Part shown: positions 1-13,116 of the stretch, piece after piece | Layout of the letters: every line of letters begins with the position of its first letter | How positions within the stretch are numbered: the first letter of the stretch is position 1 | Source of the DNA: Sphaerosporella brunnea | Taxonomy: Eukaryota; Ascomycota; Pezizomycetes; Pezizales; Pyronemataceae | Assembly (NCBI GenBank): GCA_008704415.1 | Contig: VXIS01000068.1 | Span: 1-64,000 of the forward strand | Direction: 5' to 3' | DNA length: 64,000 bases | Position numbers and translations under genes: made by a program | The notes under the pieces: model-generated | Seen by the model: the letters and a program-made list of their open reading frames with translations, nothing else | The model's database searches: none | Told to the model about the DNA's origin: nothing

Positions 1-1943
1 ACCGTGAGGAATCAAAACTGGCCTCGGGTAAAAGGCCGTCAGGCACAAATTCAGCTGCTTAAATCAGGTATGTTTCTGAAAGCTGCTGGGTGAAAGCTGC
101 TGGTGGCTTGATGAAGTGGTTAACTGCGGAACACAGGAATTGCAGACATGAATAAATTGTTGGCCTCGAAACGAAGACAGCCCTCCGGCCACACAAAAAC
201 TTGGCACCTACAGGTATTGGCATTCATGCACATTCAGCTGATGCGCATGAACCGAGCGGGGCAAACAGCCACCCAGAAAGAGTTGTCATTTACAGTGGCG
301 GCGTGTTATTCCAAGAAGAGTTGGGTAGCTCAACGAATACGTTCTCATGAGTGTTTGTGGATCCGACATCGCACAATTCCTTTAAGTAAGCAGGGCTTGC
401 ACGCAAAAACGCAGTGCTTGCTTGAAGACGAAGGTACTCTGATTGCTGTGGAGGAGTACATGACCGGCGCCGGCAAGCTTGCAACCCGAATAGGCTTAGC
501 AAAAGCGGTCAGCGACTATTGGTCCAGCCTGGACCGCAACGTCGACGCCAACGCAGACAATACGACGGGTCCCAGTCAGGCACAAATCAATCGTGGCCTC
601 TCTGAACGTACTGCAAGCGAGTGAATGAAGCGTCGAGAGTTTAAGTGGACAGATTTGAAGAAGGGCGTGTACAAGGATGGCCATGAGCGACCCAATGTAC
701 TGCAGTACCGTCAAGAATCATTTCTTCCTCGATTGGCCGAGCTTGAGCCGACCTTTGTTCAGTGGTCCTTTCCAGAACTCGAAACAAACCCTGAAGCTGG
801 ATATACCTTGGTGTATCTGGAAAATCTACCTCCCGGAGTTAAGCCGCGAGTCCCGGTCACCCATGATGAGTGCTCATTTAACTCCAAAGACGGTGTCCGT
901 CGTGGCTGGGTCCGTAATGATCATATGCCTTTCTACGACAAGGGACGTGGGCCAGGAATGATGGTTTCTGAATACCTCACCCCCGGTGGGAATTTAAAGC
1001 TACCGCTGGATTATCCTGAGGACGATCTTCCACTCGAACCTGATGGTGATCCCTTCCGAGAATGCACCGCCAGTTTAGTGTTTGGGGATGGAGTCTTTTG
1101 GACAGGGGAGAATGTGGCAGACCAGTTGAGAGATCTCACTATCCCGCTGTTCGAAAAGGCCTATCCTGGATGCCAGGCGGTCTTTCTTTTTGACAACGCA
1201 ACAAACCATCTCGCGTTCGCTAAGGATGCCCTGCAGGTGGAAAACATGAATCTCTCAAGCGGTGGCGCGCAAAATGCAGATATGAAGGATGGCTGGTTTT
1301 ACCGTGACAACCGCCGTCACAATGAGAAAATGCACTTTATGCGAAGAGGGGAAAAGGTTGCCAAAGGGATGGAGCAGGTTCTCCGTGAGAGAGGACTGTG
1401 GCGGCAAGGTCTGCGGCAACATTGCTACATACCAAACCCCACCCCCGGTCAAAAGACTAAAAGGATCAAGAACCCCAACTGTGCCGATGGCCTCGAGGGT
1501 CGCACCTGTTGTGCAGCAGCCATCCTTTCGGCGCAGCCTGACTTTAAAGGTCAACGCAGTCGCATTGAGGAGATTGTCGAGGATGCAGGACACCTAGTAA
1601 TATTCTATCCTAAGTTCCACTGCGAACTTAACTGGATCGAATATTACTGGGGCGCGTGCAAGCACTATGCTCAAAAGCACTGCAACTACACTCTCGCTGG
1701 TATTGAACCCTTCCTCAGTACGCTCGGCGCTGGGAGCTCGGCGTCGGGAAGAATGATAGCAACAATAGCTAATAGCGATCAGATCTTATGGAGGCGGTCC
1801 CTGAAGCTATGGAGTCTGTGAAGCCATCGCTTATTTTCGAGTACTGGCGACGCACTCAGCGTATTATCCAGGCATATAGGGAAGGCGCCACCTTTGGAGA
1901 CGAAGAGTATAGAGCATGGGTCTATATGCAACTCCCAAGATGA
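1..1943 (+). pseudogene. Degenerate DDE transposase copy (Tc1/IS630-mariner-like), cut by left window edge
   Basis: This is a relative of the intact transposase at 19925-22251. Inferred exons are <1-67, 146-1717 and 1783-1943; introns are 68-145 (GTATGT...GCAG) and 1718-1782 (GTACGC...TCAG). The frame stays open except for one TGA at 622-624, where the intact copy has Trp, so the copy is probably dead. Candidate catalytic residues are the Asp of THDECSFN (about nt 861-884), the Asp of LFDNATNH (about nt 1186-1209) and the Glu of CELNWIEYYWG (about nt 1621-1653). These resemble the DDE triad of the Tc1/mariner superfamily, whose members end in a LNPIE-type motif. The N-terminal exon continues beyond the window. 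No terminal inverted repeat was found downstream, so the right end of the element is unknown. Protein similarity to the second copy is clear but moderate, so the two are not recent duplicates. Confidence 0.8.
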
Positions 1944-2205
1944 GGGAAGCGACTTCTCTGGCGTTTCTAACTATGAGGCGACGGCTGTCGGCCTCAGGAT
2001 ACTGCTGGGGGTTCCACTCGAGGAGCGAAACCTGGAGGGCGGGCTCGATGGTGATAGAGGCCATTATTGAGATGTCCAAGCGAGAAGGATTCTTAAAATT
2101 CTGATGTAACGAGGCTCTGTCTACCAGAGTGTCGTGGAATTAAACTCGTGACCTTGGGGAAAAGCAAGGCAAAATCCTAAACAAAAGAATTTTAAGTGCT
2201 ATCTT

Positions 2206-2928
2206 GTTGGGTGGACACTAATGGTTCTTGTTGCTGAAGATAAAGGGGTTCTCTCGGCGGAAGCAATCCTACTTATAGTAGAACTCCGCTCCAGAGACCA
2301 CCGTCTCCCTGAGTAATACTCAGCCTTTACTCCTTGCTGGCTTTCCGACAGTCTTTACGACTGCGGGCGTCAAGGCGCGCACAGAGATCGCCCCACCTTC
2401 CTATGACTCACTCTTTGATTCCAAATCATGAGTCATAGACATGGGTCGCACCCGGATACCCCGCTCCTTAAGCGTTGTATTCTCGTGTTGCAGGAAGATG
2501 CTCAGCCCTATTGGTTCCATCTCCCGATCTTCTGCGTCGCATGCCCTACGCAACAACCACACTTACTATGGAGGTTTTAGGCCGAGTCATTCTTCCCTTT
2601 TTCGGCTCTACGCCTTCCGGTTGATCACTCCTGACCCCTCCGATCGTCAGGCTAGTTCCTGGAACAGGCAGGTCAACAAAGATATCTCGGAAGAGCTCTA
2701 ACAATAGCCTATACTATTGTTATCTCCGAACCGGATGCTCTTCCCAGGTAGCGTCTTACCTGAGGCACTCGATCTCCGAGTTCTTCCATAGCGTCACTCA
2801 AGCTAGCTACTATGATCCGGAGCCACCCGGCTATCACGTGCCCTCGAGGCGATCACTATGCAGACTCTATTCTATTCCCCTAGCTGACTACTTAGAGTAC
2901 ATGTCACGTGACCATACCCGTGACAACA
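2206..2928. repeat. Possible solo LTR (TGTTG...CAACA ends)
   Basis: The segment begins TGTTGGGTGG and ends GTGACAACA. This gives the TGTTG/CAACA palindromic ends typical of many Copia-type LTRs. The sequence between is non-coding. The flanking pentamers (TATCT before, GCTCA after) do not form a target-site duplication, and no second LTR or pol gene is present. The call rests on the terminal motif alone. Confidence 0.25.
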
Positions 2929-3194
2929 GCTCAGCAAGCCGTCGAAAATGGGCCATAGAGCGTTTTTTGCGACGAATTTGACCACAAGTGGGAGCTTCCA
3001 ATTTACGATGAATTTTGACGGCCGAGTTTTTATTTTTTCAGTTTTTTGTTGTGCGGGCCAATCAGAAAATCCCGAACTTGGCGCTCGGCCACCAGAGTAT
3101 GGTCACACACCATTCATACCACTTTTTCGCATTTTTGACATTTTACCCAACTCTGAAAGTCTAATTTGCAATCCCCCAGCTTTAAAAATGGCCT

Positions 3195-3753
3195 CGTATT
3201 TCGGCCATAAGGCAATTCGACGGCGCGAAACTAATGGAAGCCGACCAGTAAGAAGGCACCCGGAGAAAGGTGGTGGGCGAAGAAAATCTTAGTGCGTGGC
3301 GTATATGGAGGCGCAATGGAGATGGCTCACGCCGCAACATCGCTCTGGGACACATCCGTTAAAGAACTCCACCAAAATTTATTTCAAGTAACTGTGTGCA
3401 GTATCCCGTTCCAAAAATTGACCGCTGATTTAAAACTTTGGCTCTAGTTTACCGTGAGAGCACTGGTCCGGCAATGTAAACAAACCAGCACGACTTGTTC
3501 CACTGTTTTTGGCGCTAAAATGGGCAATTACTGAATCGCAGTGTTGCTAGCTGCTGTGTGAGGTTGCTGCTGAGGTGTTGGCTGCGGTAGTCATCGCTAT
3601 GGTCTCCTTCTCAATGCTGTTGAAGGGTTTCTGTCATGCAAACTTTACTTACTAATTTTTTCTTCACCCACCACATTTCTCCAGATGCCTCCTTACTGTC
3701 TGGCTTCCACCAGTTTTGCGGCTTTGAAATTGCCTTATGGCCGAGATAATACG
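3195..3753. mobile_element. Inverted-repeat element (non-autonomous DNA transposon or MITE)
   Basis: About 100 bases at 3195-3292 and the reverse complement of 3652-3753 are alike over their whole length, by eye roughly three quarters identical. A perfect core reads TCGGCCATAAGGCAATT. Both arms also share GGTGG(A/G)AGCC-like and GTGGTGGG(C/T)GAAGAAAA segments. The roughly 360-base centre carries no coding frame. Long inverted arms around a non-coding core fit a non-autonomous DNA transposon. Divergence between the arms suggests an old insertion. The exact ends and a target duplication could not be fixed. Confidence 0.6.
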
Positions 3754-4698
3754 GTATGGTAGTAGCTATAACACAATCATATTTGTTTCGAAGCTTTATT
3801 CTATTTTCCCTTCGGACCAATATACTCGTACCATTATCGAATCTTTTCCGATCACGTATTTGAAAGCTCTTCGTCTAATAAGTGTCTTTTTCTGAGAAAA
3901 GGATTACTGTTAGACTTATCTTCCTTGTACGCGGTTTAGTGAAGCTAGTGGTTTTACAAGGGAGATTTATGATGTAGGAGATGTGTGTTTGGGTTTGGAA
4001 CAAACCTACGCGTGGAAGTCAATGGATTCTGCATTAAAGCCACAGCGCCACTTCTTCCCCTTTCAGAGAGTGCGCCTGAGTCAACCCCCCCAGTACTTAA
4101 GGTCCCAGGTTTTCTTTTGTATGTCAAACACATCGCCGCAAAGTCTGCTAGACCCGACGCCTTTGCTTTCTCCTACACGTTGAAAACCAGCCATCCAGCC
4201 AAGCGGTTACTTTGTATTATTTCTCTGTAAAGTGCTTGAGTAAGCCTTAAATCAAACACCAAAATTTCGGGATTGGACAGACAGAAATTCAAGACCATTC
4301 ATAGCTTGGTGAATAATCGACATTACCACACTAGAAGAACCGGTTTGAAGCCAAAAAGCAAATGCTTCATGTGTCAAGCAAACTATCAATAATACCATTT
4401 AGGGATGGAATATCAAATGTTCATTTTTAAAACAAATTTCACAACTCTGGAGGATTCGCTCCAACTATAAGGTATTCAAGTAACTACCTACTTGAAACAT
4501 GCAGCTAACTGTAGCTTATATCTATAGAGAAAGATGATGGGTTGATTGAACTTGATTCTCAGAGGCCGACTTCACGCCGTGCGTAATGTCACCAAGATAA
4601 AGCTCCCCAAGGCCACTAAGCAATCGCGGTCAGTTCCTACATACGTTATGGAAGAGTCGTGGCCAACTTACCCAACATGTCATGCCGATTGTGGTTCA

Positions 4699-6971
<2,273 letters not shown>

Positions 6972-7681
6972 ATTGGAGACGAAGCGCTTCAGGTGGGGTC
7001 GGTTGCTGGGATGAATAATCTGAATCTGCGACAGGGCAGTTACCTGGACTGGTGGTTTATATTTTTTAAGTGGTGGGTTTGGAGGGCAGTATGTAGAGTA
7101 TATTAACGATGTGGGGGAATGGGGTATCCCCCAAGGTCCTCTCTACAGTTGAGTGCTTACCTAAGTCCGGCTTCCTACCGATTGTCCGTGATATCTGATG
7201 TTTTGCTTAGCACGTGAGACGCTGTGTGAACGGCAAAAATGCATATTTACCTAGATAAATACCTCAATAATTCTTTTTGACGCTGCACTACTTCTCCCCC
7301 TCACTGACTGACAGATACTTTCTATTCTCATAGTTTGGCGGGTGGGTTGTTGCCGGCGGTGACGAACACCTAACCCTGGTTTCTCATCATCACCACCAAA
7401 CAAACCAAGGTCACAGCCCCGAAACTTCTTACTCGAATTTCTCATCATCATAACACCACCCCCAACAACCCACCACCCGCAGCCGCCACTGTCGTATCAC
7501 CGTCATCTAACCCCCCTCAAGGTATCCCCCAACCCGCACCCCACCGCCCCACCACCCTCCCAAACCTCACCACCTGCCCCCACCTCCCCCACCCCCTCCT
7601 GCGTCGTCTTCTTTGCCCCGCCGCCTTGCTTTCATTGAATTTCCATCTTACTCAACGCTCCGAATTTTAGTCTTTTGCACG
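6972..7681. promoter_or_regulatory. Divergent promoter region, zinc-finger gene / mitochondrial HMG gene
   Basis: The 710 bases between two divergent start codons must hold both promoters. The half next to the HMG gene (about 7440-7680) is strongly C/pyrimidine-rich on the + strand, as is common upstream of highly expressed fungal housekeeping genes. A direct repeat TTCTCATCATCA occurs near 7380 and 7440. No specific factor site could be assigned. Confidence 0.4.
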
Positions 7682-8786
7682 ATGTCGGCTGCTCTCGGTC
7701 GTCTCTTCTACCGGGTTTCCGCCCGCACTGGAAACTCGATTCTTGCCATCCGTCCCGCTCTCCCGGTGACTGTGCGCTTGGGTGCCCCCGCTCGCCTGCC
7801 GTTGGCCGCCAGCCGTGCCAAATCCACCAAAGCCGCTGAGCAGGCCTCGACTGGCGAGACCGCTGTCAAATCCAAGGCTGCCGCCACTCCTAAGAAGGCC
7901 GTCTCGACGAAGACCGTGACCACCAAGACCACCGCCAGGAAGGCTACCGGTGCTGCTAAGAAGACCGGTGCTGCCAAGAAGGCCGCCGCCTCTACCCGCA
8001 AGACTGCCGCTACCGCTCGCAAGAAGGCTGCGCCCAAGAAGTCTAATGCTAAGACTAGGGATTTGAACGACGAAGAGAAGGCCGCCAGGAAGTTAAAGCT
8101 TGAGGAGAAGAAGGCTCAGGCCACCAGGAAGGAGAAGAAGGAAATCGCTCTCAAGCCTCCCTACAAATCCACTTCCCGCGTCTCTGCTTTCAACGCCTAC
8201 GTGGCTGAGTCTACCCGTGGCCAATCTGGCAACAAGCTCATCTCCGCCGAGACTGCGGCTACTTGGAAGGCTCTTCCCGATAGCGAGAAGGCTGTACGTC
8301 CCGTCAACGACCGATACTGAGACTTTTTCGTGTACTGACTGGGCGAAAGAAATACCAGGAAATCGCGAATGCTATGCTCGAGGCAAGGCAGGTTGAGTAC
8401 AAGGCCTGGATTGAATCTTACACTCTCGACCAGATTCGGGAAGCCAACAACGCCAGGCGCTGGCTCAAGGACCACGGTGTCAGGGGTGACACCAGCCCTA
8501 TCAAGGACCACCGCATGCCCAAGAAGCCCGTCCAGGCCTTCCTCGCCTATTACCAGCAGAACCAGGACCAGTTCCCGGGAGCCACTACGATTGAGAAGTC
8601 GAAGGCTGCTGGTGCTTCTTGGAAGGCGTTGTCCGATGCCGAGAAGAAGGTTAGTGGTCCAAACCGCCCAACATGATGCTGGAGTTGCGAAGCTGACCCA
8701 ACTCTTTCCAGCCATACCGTGACATGGCGGCTAGCGACCAGCAGAGATTCCAGGCTGAATATAAGGCTGCCACCCTCTCGGTTTAA
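7682..8786 (+). CDS. Mitochondrial DNA-packaging protein with two HMG boxes (Abf2/mtHMG-like)
   Basis: Likely role: compaction and maintenance of mitochondrial DNA. Exons are 7682-8293, 8350-8649 and 8712-8786, giving 328 aa. The first in-frame ATG starts an N-terminus rich in Arg, Ala and Ser without acidic residues (MSAALGRLFYRVSARTGNS), typical of a matrix-targeting peptide. A long Lys/Ala/Thr-rich, histone H1-like linker follows (about 40-150). HMG box 1 is near 159-225 (KPPYKSTSRVSAFNAYV). HMG box 2 is near 255-325 (MPKKPVQAFLAYYQQNQ), with the PxxAFLxY and W/Y core residues. Intron 1 uses GTACGT...AAG and intron 2 uses GTTAGT...CAG. The basic linker is longer than in yeast Abf2. A nuclear HMG protein is possible, but the presequence argues against it. 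Confidence 0.85.
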
Positions 8787-9287
8787 GATGTTTGCCCATT
8801 CATTCCGGCACTGGTTTGGTGTACTTATGACCACCAATCACGACCTGTTTTGTGCAACCACAATGGGATTTGGGTGTATAATCTGATTTTCCTTGGTCCT
8901 TGTTTGTCTTTGCCTCGTTCTTTACTCTTTCACTGGTGATGGTTGTTAGTGATGAGGAAAGGCTGGTGCGAACTACCGACATGATCTTCTAACAGTGACA
9001 ATTAATTTCAATTGACACGATGTTGTGTAAATTAAGAAAGCACTGCGGATAGCTTTCCACCTATCACGACATGTTCAAATGGTTCCTTCCCCCCACCCAT
9101 CATGATCACCGGGTAGAGTCAAGACTGCTGTACTTGCTTGAAAGGGCTTAGCAGAGATGTTGATTATCCCAGAAAACGCGGAGTCACTGTGTCCCAAATA
9201 ATATCACTGGATAACAATGGATACGACTCCAATCGCATGACGAGGAATTACAATGTGCCTCAAACAGAGCAACAAACAGAACAAAAA
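8787..9287. other. Convergent 3' intergenic region
   Basis: About 500 bases separate the stop codons of two convergent genes (HMG-box gene and rpt2). Nothing but 3' UTR-like sequence was seen. Confidence 0.5.
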
Positions 9288-10833
9288 CTACAAGTACAAA
9301 CCCTCTGGCTCACCCTCAGTCTTAGTCTTGAGAACCCGTTCCCTGGCGCTTCTGAAGTCCTGCATCTGCACCCTCATGCGCCGCTCCCGGAGGGCAAGCA
9401 GACCAGCTTCAGTACAGATGGCTTTGATGTCGGCCCCGGATAGGTCGTCCTTTTGATTGATGAATTCGTCCAGATCAACGTCATCGCTCAACGACATCTT
9501 CGACGTGTGCAGCGCGAAAATCTTGCGCTTTGTAACCTCTGTGGGATTAGCGCAACGTTAGCCAAATGTTACTTCTAATTTGTCAGCGTATATCTACTCA
9601 CGATCGGGGTTCTCGAAGAGAATCTTTCGATCAATCCGGCCAGGCCTAATCAAAGCTGGGTCCAGTGTCTCAATTTTGTTAGTCGCCATGATCACCTTGA
9701 CATCACCACGATCATCAAATCCATCAAGCTGGTTCAAGAGCTCCAGCATGGTTCGTTGCACTTCTCTCTCACCGCCACTCGTAGAATCATATCGCTTTGT
9801 ACCGATAGCGTCAATCTCATCGATGAAAACAATGCTGGGCGCGTGTTCGGCGGCAACCTGGAAGATCTGGCGGCAAAGTCTGGGGCCATCTCCCAAGTAT
9901 TTCTGGATGAGCTCCGATCCAACAATACGCAAAAAAGTCGCAGATGTCTGATTTGCAACAGCTTTGGCAAGGAGGGTTTTGCCGGTACCAGGGGATCCAT
10001 AGAGAATGACACCCTTGGGCGGCTTTATGCCCATTTCCTCATACAGCTCTGGGTGAAGCAGAGGTAGCTCCACAGATTCCCGAACTTCCTGGATCTGTTG
10101 TTCGAGGCCACCGATATCGGCATAGGACTCCGTCGGCGCCTTCTCAAGCTTCATAACGGAAATCAGAGGATCAGAGTCATCGGTTAGAACGCCCACGATG
10201 GAAACCGTTTTGTGATGAAGCAGAACGGAACATCCGGGCTCGAGCAGGTCTTTGTCGACAAAAGACATGATGGAAACGTAGTATCTATGTAAAATATATC
10301 AGCAAACAATGTGGTTTTTGAGGGTTTGGTTAACGCACTCAGGACCAGTGGTGCTCGACACGATAGCATGATCGTCGTCGATCATCTCTTCTAACGTCCC
10401 CACGCCCATAGGACTCCCGCGCATATCGTCAACCCGTCCCCTCTCCTCCTCTTGCCGCTGTTCTAAACCTCCCTTTTCGCCTTTGGAAGCCCGACATCGC
10501 TCTTCATTGGTCACAAATGCGTCTTCCAACATGAGGTGGTCCTTGATGCGGTCCATCCGGAGCAGCTTCAGCTTGCATCGAGCATTCGGAAACACGGTGG
10601 GGAGCTTGTTCGCGGCATCCGGACCGCCACCCATGCGCTTCTTCTTCCGGCCGACGCGAGTGGTTGGTGGAGGTGGTTCGTACTTCGGTTTGTCTTTCTG
10701 TCTCTTCCGTAAGCTGCCGCCGCCTTCGAGTGGCAAGCTCGCTGTCGTAACGAGCGGACGACAAAAGAAAGAGATTTCGCACCTTCTGATCTTTTTGATC
10801 CTTGCTGGAGTCCCCACCCGGAGCACCGCCCAT
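9288..10833 (-). CDS. RPT2: 26S proteasome regulatory subunit Rpt2 (AAA ATPase)
   Basis: One of six AAA ATPases of the 19S base. It unfolds substrates and opens the 20S gate. Exons (on -) are 10833-10783, 10697-10339, 10284-9602 and 9538-9288, giving 447 aa, normal for Rpt2. Walker A GSPGTGKT is at about 233-240, followed by Walker B IVFIDEID and sensor IMATN. The Rpt2-specific stretch [12 protein letters not shown] is present. The C-terminus is LYL, the HbYX-type tail that docks into the alpha ring. The N-terminus is [10 protein letters not shown]. Gly2 is present, but position 6 is Gly rather than the usual Ser/Thr, so N-myristoylation, known for yeast Rpt2, is uncertain. Intron 1 has a weak donor (GTGCGA), so the first exon boundary is the least certain part. 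Confidence 0.95.
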
Positions 10834-12114
10834 TCCAGAGTGCCCTTGACCCTATTGAAATCATCACCAGTGAGCAATGGGAATCAGGATAGAAATAAAA
10901 ATGATGCGGAATGTCTTCTGCAGACAGCTTCCTTCTCACTCCGATGGAGTGTGGCTAGAGAGGTGACTTACCATGTTTGCCCTGAGTGTGGATGGCTGCT
11001 CTCTGACAAAGCTACAGCAGGTTGTGGGTTTGGATATAAGACACAGTCCGATGAAATGTGGATGATGGAGGTGATGTGCAGAAAGAAGCTTGGGCTTGGT
11101 GGTGGTGATGATGGGCTGTTTAGTGTGAACTACCTCTGCCAAGATACGTGTTCGCTTACTAATCTGCATCATCGATTATGATTCGTGGCACGTGCGTGAT
11201 CGCGAATATGTATGGTGCGAGGCGCTTTAAACTTTGCTGGTTTGGGGTTACCCGGGGTACACTAGAATGATTTGGCTGTGGTCACGTCATGTGCACGCGA
11301 GCACGCGTCGAGCGGGGTCGACCTTTTCTCTCTCATACGTGCAAGTGAAGCGACCTTCTACGTCCCTGAGTCTACTTCTTTGAGTCTACGTCCCGCCGAA
11401 TTCACTAGTTGGTTAACGTTACGCGCAAGTGGCACTATGGGCAAAATTACAATCCTCGATGGGTTTCCAGATCAAGGAAAGTGCGGAAGATAGACAGAAG
11501 GGCAAGCGCGTCTTTTCTCGTCATGGAACCCGACTTTCGTGACCAGAAGTGCATCGTACCTGAGATCTTTGAAAAGCACGGTCATTTACTCGTTGGATTC
11601 AAAAAGATCGGGACAGCGCTAAACAGGCCGGGTAACCGCACCCCACCAAAAAATCCACGGCGAAAACCATAGCCTCGCCAAGAAAAATCAAAAACTACCC
11701 CAACGTTTCTTGAAAAAGATTGAATCTAGACTCAAAAAAAAAGAGATGATGCTAGAGATTAATATGGAGGCGCGAAACAAATCAATTAAACGAAGCGTTC
11801 CCCGATTAAAAAAAGCAAGGTCGGAATAAAAAGAAATCGGTGATTCGATTTTGGTGGGGCGGCCGTGGGTTAGCGTTACCTGTTCTAGCTTAGCGCTGTC
11901 CCGATCTTTTTGAATCCAACGAGTAGTCAACTTTCTACCAAAGTACCATCCCAAAGATAGGTAATAGTAAAGAACGAAAAGATGTCTTCCATTGTTGTGC
12001 TGCTTGAATTACGTAACTTGCGGGTCCATGCGTCAAGAATGCTGGCGTAATCACGTGCATTTGTTCAACATCGCGTCGCGTCTTCTTGTGCAACGCCATT
12101 GCGACTTGACCACA
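10834..12114. promoter_or_regulatory. Divergent intergenic region rpt2 / dpb4
   Basis: This holds the upstream regions of two divergent genes. A 335-bp MITE (11589-11923) lies about 190 bases before the dpb4 start and may contribute to or disturb its promoter. Elsewhere only short, motif-free frames are seen. Confidence 0.4.
11589..11923. mobile_element. TA-flanked MITE with 34-bp perfect terminal inverted repeats
   Basis: The left end 11589-11622 begins CTCGTTGGATTCAAAAAG. It is a perfect inverted copy of 11890-11923 over 34 bases. TA dinucleotides flank both ends (11587-11588 and 11924-11925), the target duplication of Tc1/mariner-type elements. Weaker inverted similarity continues inward (CCCCACCAAAA). 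The interior has no coding frame. Perfect arms suggest a relatively young, non-autonomous element. Confidence 0.85.
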
Positions 12115-13032
12115 ATGCCTCCAAAACCACCGCCCTCAGACTCTGCTGCGCCCTCCAAGAAAGCCCCCAAAAATCCAAAGCCCGAAGTAGCTAGCATCGA
12201 TGTTAGTTGTCCCCAAGCTCGAAAATAACAATAAAAAATAAAAATCTTACCGACCAAAAATCACACAGGATTTGGTACTTCCACGTTCCCTGGTGACACG
12301 TCTCGCAAAGAGCGTGCTTCCTCCGAACGCCGCGATACAGAAGCAGGCACTGCTGGCGCTATCGCAGGGAAGCACAGTATTCGTCAATTTCCTGTGCTCG
12401 GCGTAAGTTCCACCCAAAGCAAACAGCAAAGAAAGCATGCGCTGATACAAATCTACTCCCAAGTGCGAATGACATAGCGCGACGGGAAGGTAGGAAGGCG
12501 TTGTCGGCTGCGGATATATTGAAGGCTATCAATCAGCTGGAGTTCGGCGACTTTGCTCCCCGGCTTGAAGCAGAGCTGGCACGTGAGTTTGTTTGCACAA
12601 ATGAAGTCGCAGGTTGGTTGCTGATATCGTACTCGCCAAGTATTCACTCGTGTAGAAAATGGAAAGAAGTCGCGTAAGGGTAAGGCAAAAGAGACAGATT
12701 CCACGAAGGCTACGACGACGACGACGATAATCGAAGAGCAGAACGCGGAACAAAAAACCGACGGGTCTACACCTATCACGAAGAAGCCGAGGATTGCGTC
12801 CGAGGAGCATCTTTCCCCTTCCCAGCCGGAAAACAGAGATGATACAGACTCGGAAGCAGAAGAAGCCGAAGATCTCTCGGTCTCCGATGACGAGGTTGTG
12901 GTTTCAGATGAAGAACTGGAGGAAGAGGAGGTGGAAGAAGGACTGGAGAATGTTGAGTTGGATAGAGAGCTCGACGAACGAGACTCCGCAGAGGAAGATG
13001 ATGCATTGGATGATTGGGATGTTAGCGATTGA
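12115..13032 (+). CDS. DPB4: DNA polymerase epsilon subunit Dpb4 (histone-fold, NF-YB/CBF type)
   Basis: A histone-fold subunit that pairs with Dpb3 in DNA polymerase epsilon; in yeast it also serves in the ISW2/CHRAC remodeller. Exons are 12115-12201, 12269-12402, 12464-12582 and 12656-13032, giving 238 aa. The fold spans about residues 30-115. It opens with DLVLPRSLVTRLAKSVLP and contains IQKQALLALSQGSTVFVNFL, then ANDIARREGRKALSAADIL, and ends in LEFGDFAPRLEAEL, which is the Dpb4/POLE3 signature. A Lys-rich segment follows (GKKSRKGKAKE), then a very acidic Glu/Asp tail to the end, as in fungal Dpb4. The stop lies 84 bases from that of the convergent cus2-like gene. The Dls1/Dpb3-type paralogue is less likely because of the LPRxxVxRLxK opening. 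Confidence 0.9.
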
Positions 13033-13116
13033 ATGGGATTCGTATCATGATGCCAAAGCTACAAGGCACGCCGACGAAGTTACAGCTATCCTCTCATACC
13101 AATACCAGCCGTGTCT

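Larger units (their letters stand above)
1944..4698. other. Gene-poor repeat region between transposase remnant and zinc-finger gene
   Basis: No convincing protein-coding gene is seen. The region contains a possible solo LTR (2206-2928) and a pair of imperfect inverted repeats (3195-3753), both listed separately. The stretch 3754-4698 is AT-rich. It holds only short open frames without recognisable motifs and is probably the 3' flank of the zinc-finger gene. Confidence 0.6.

Noticed and set aside
622..624. Programmed readthrough or selenocysteine at the TGA of the left transposase copy
   Set aside because: No SECIS-like or readthrough context was recognised, and fungi generally lack selenocysteine; a simple nonsense mutation is enough.
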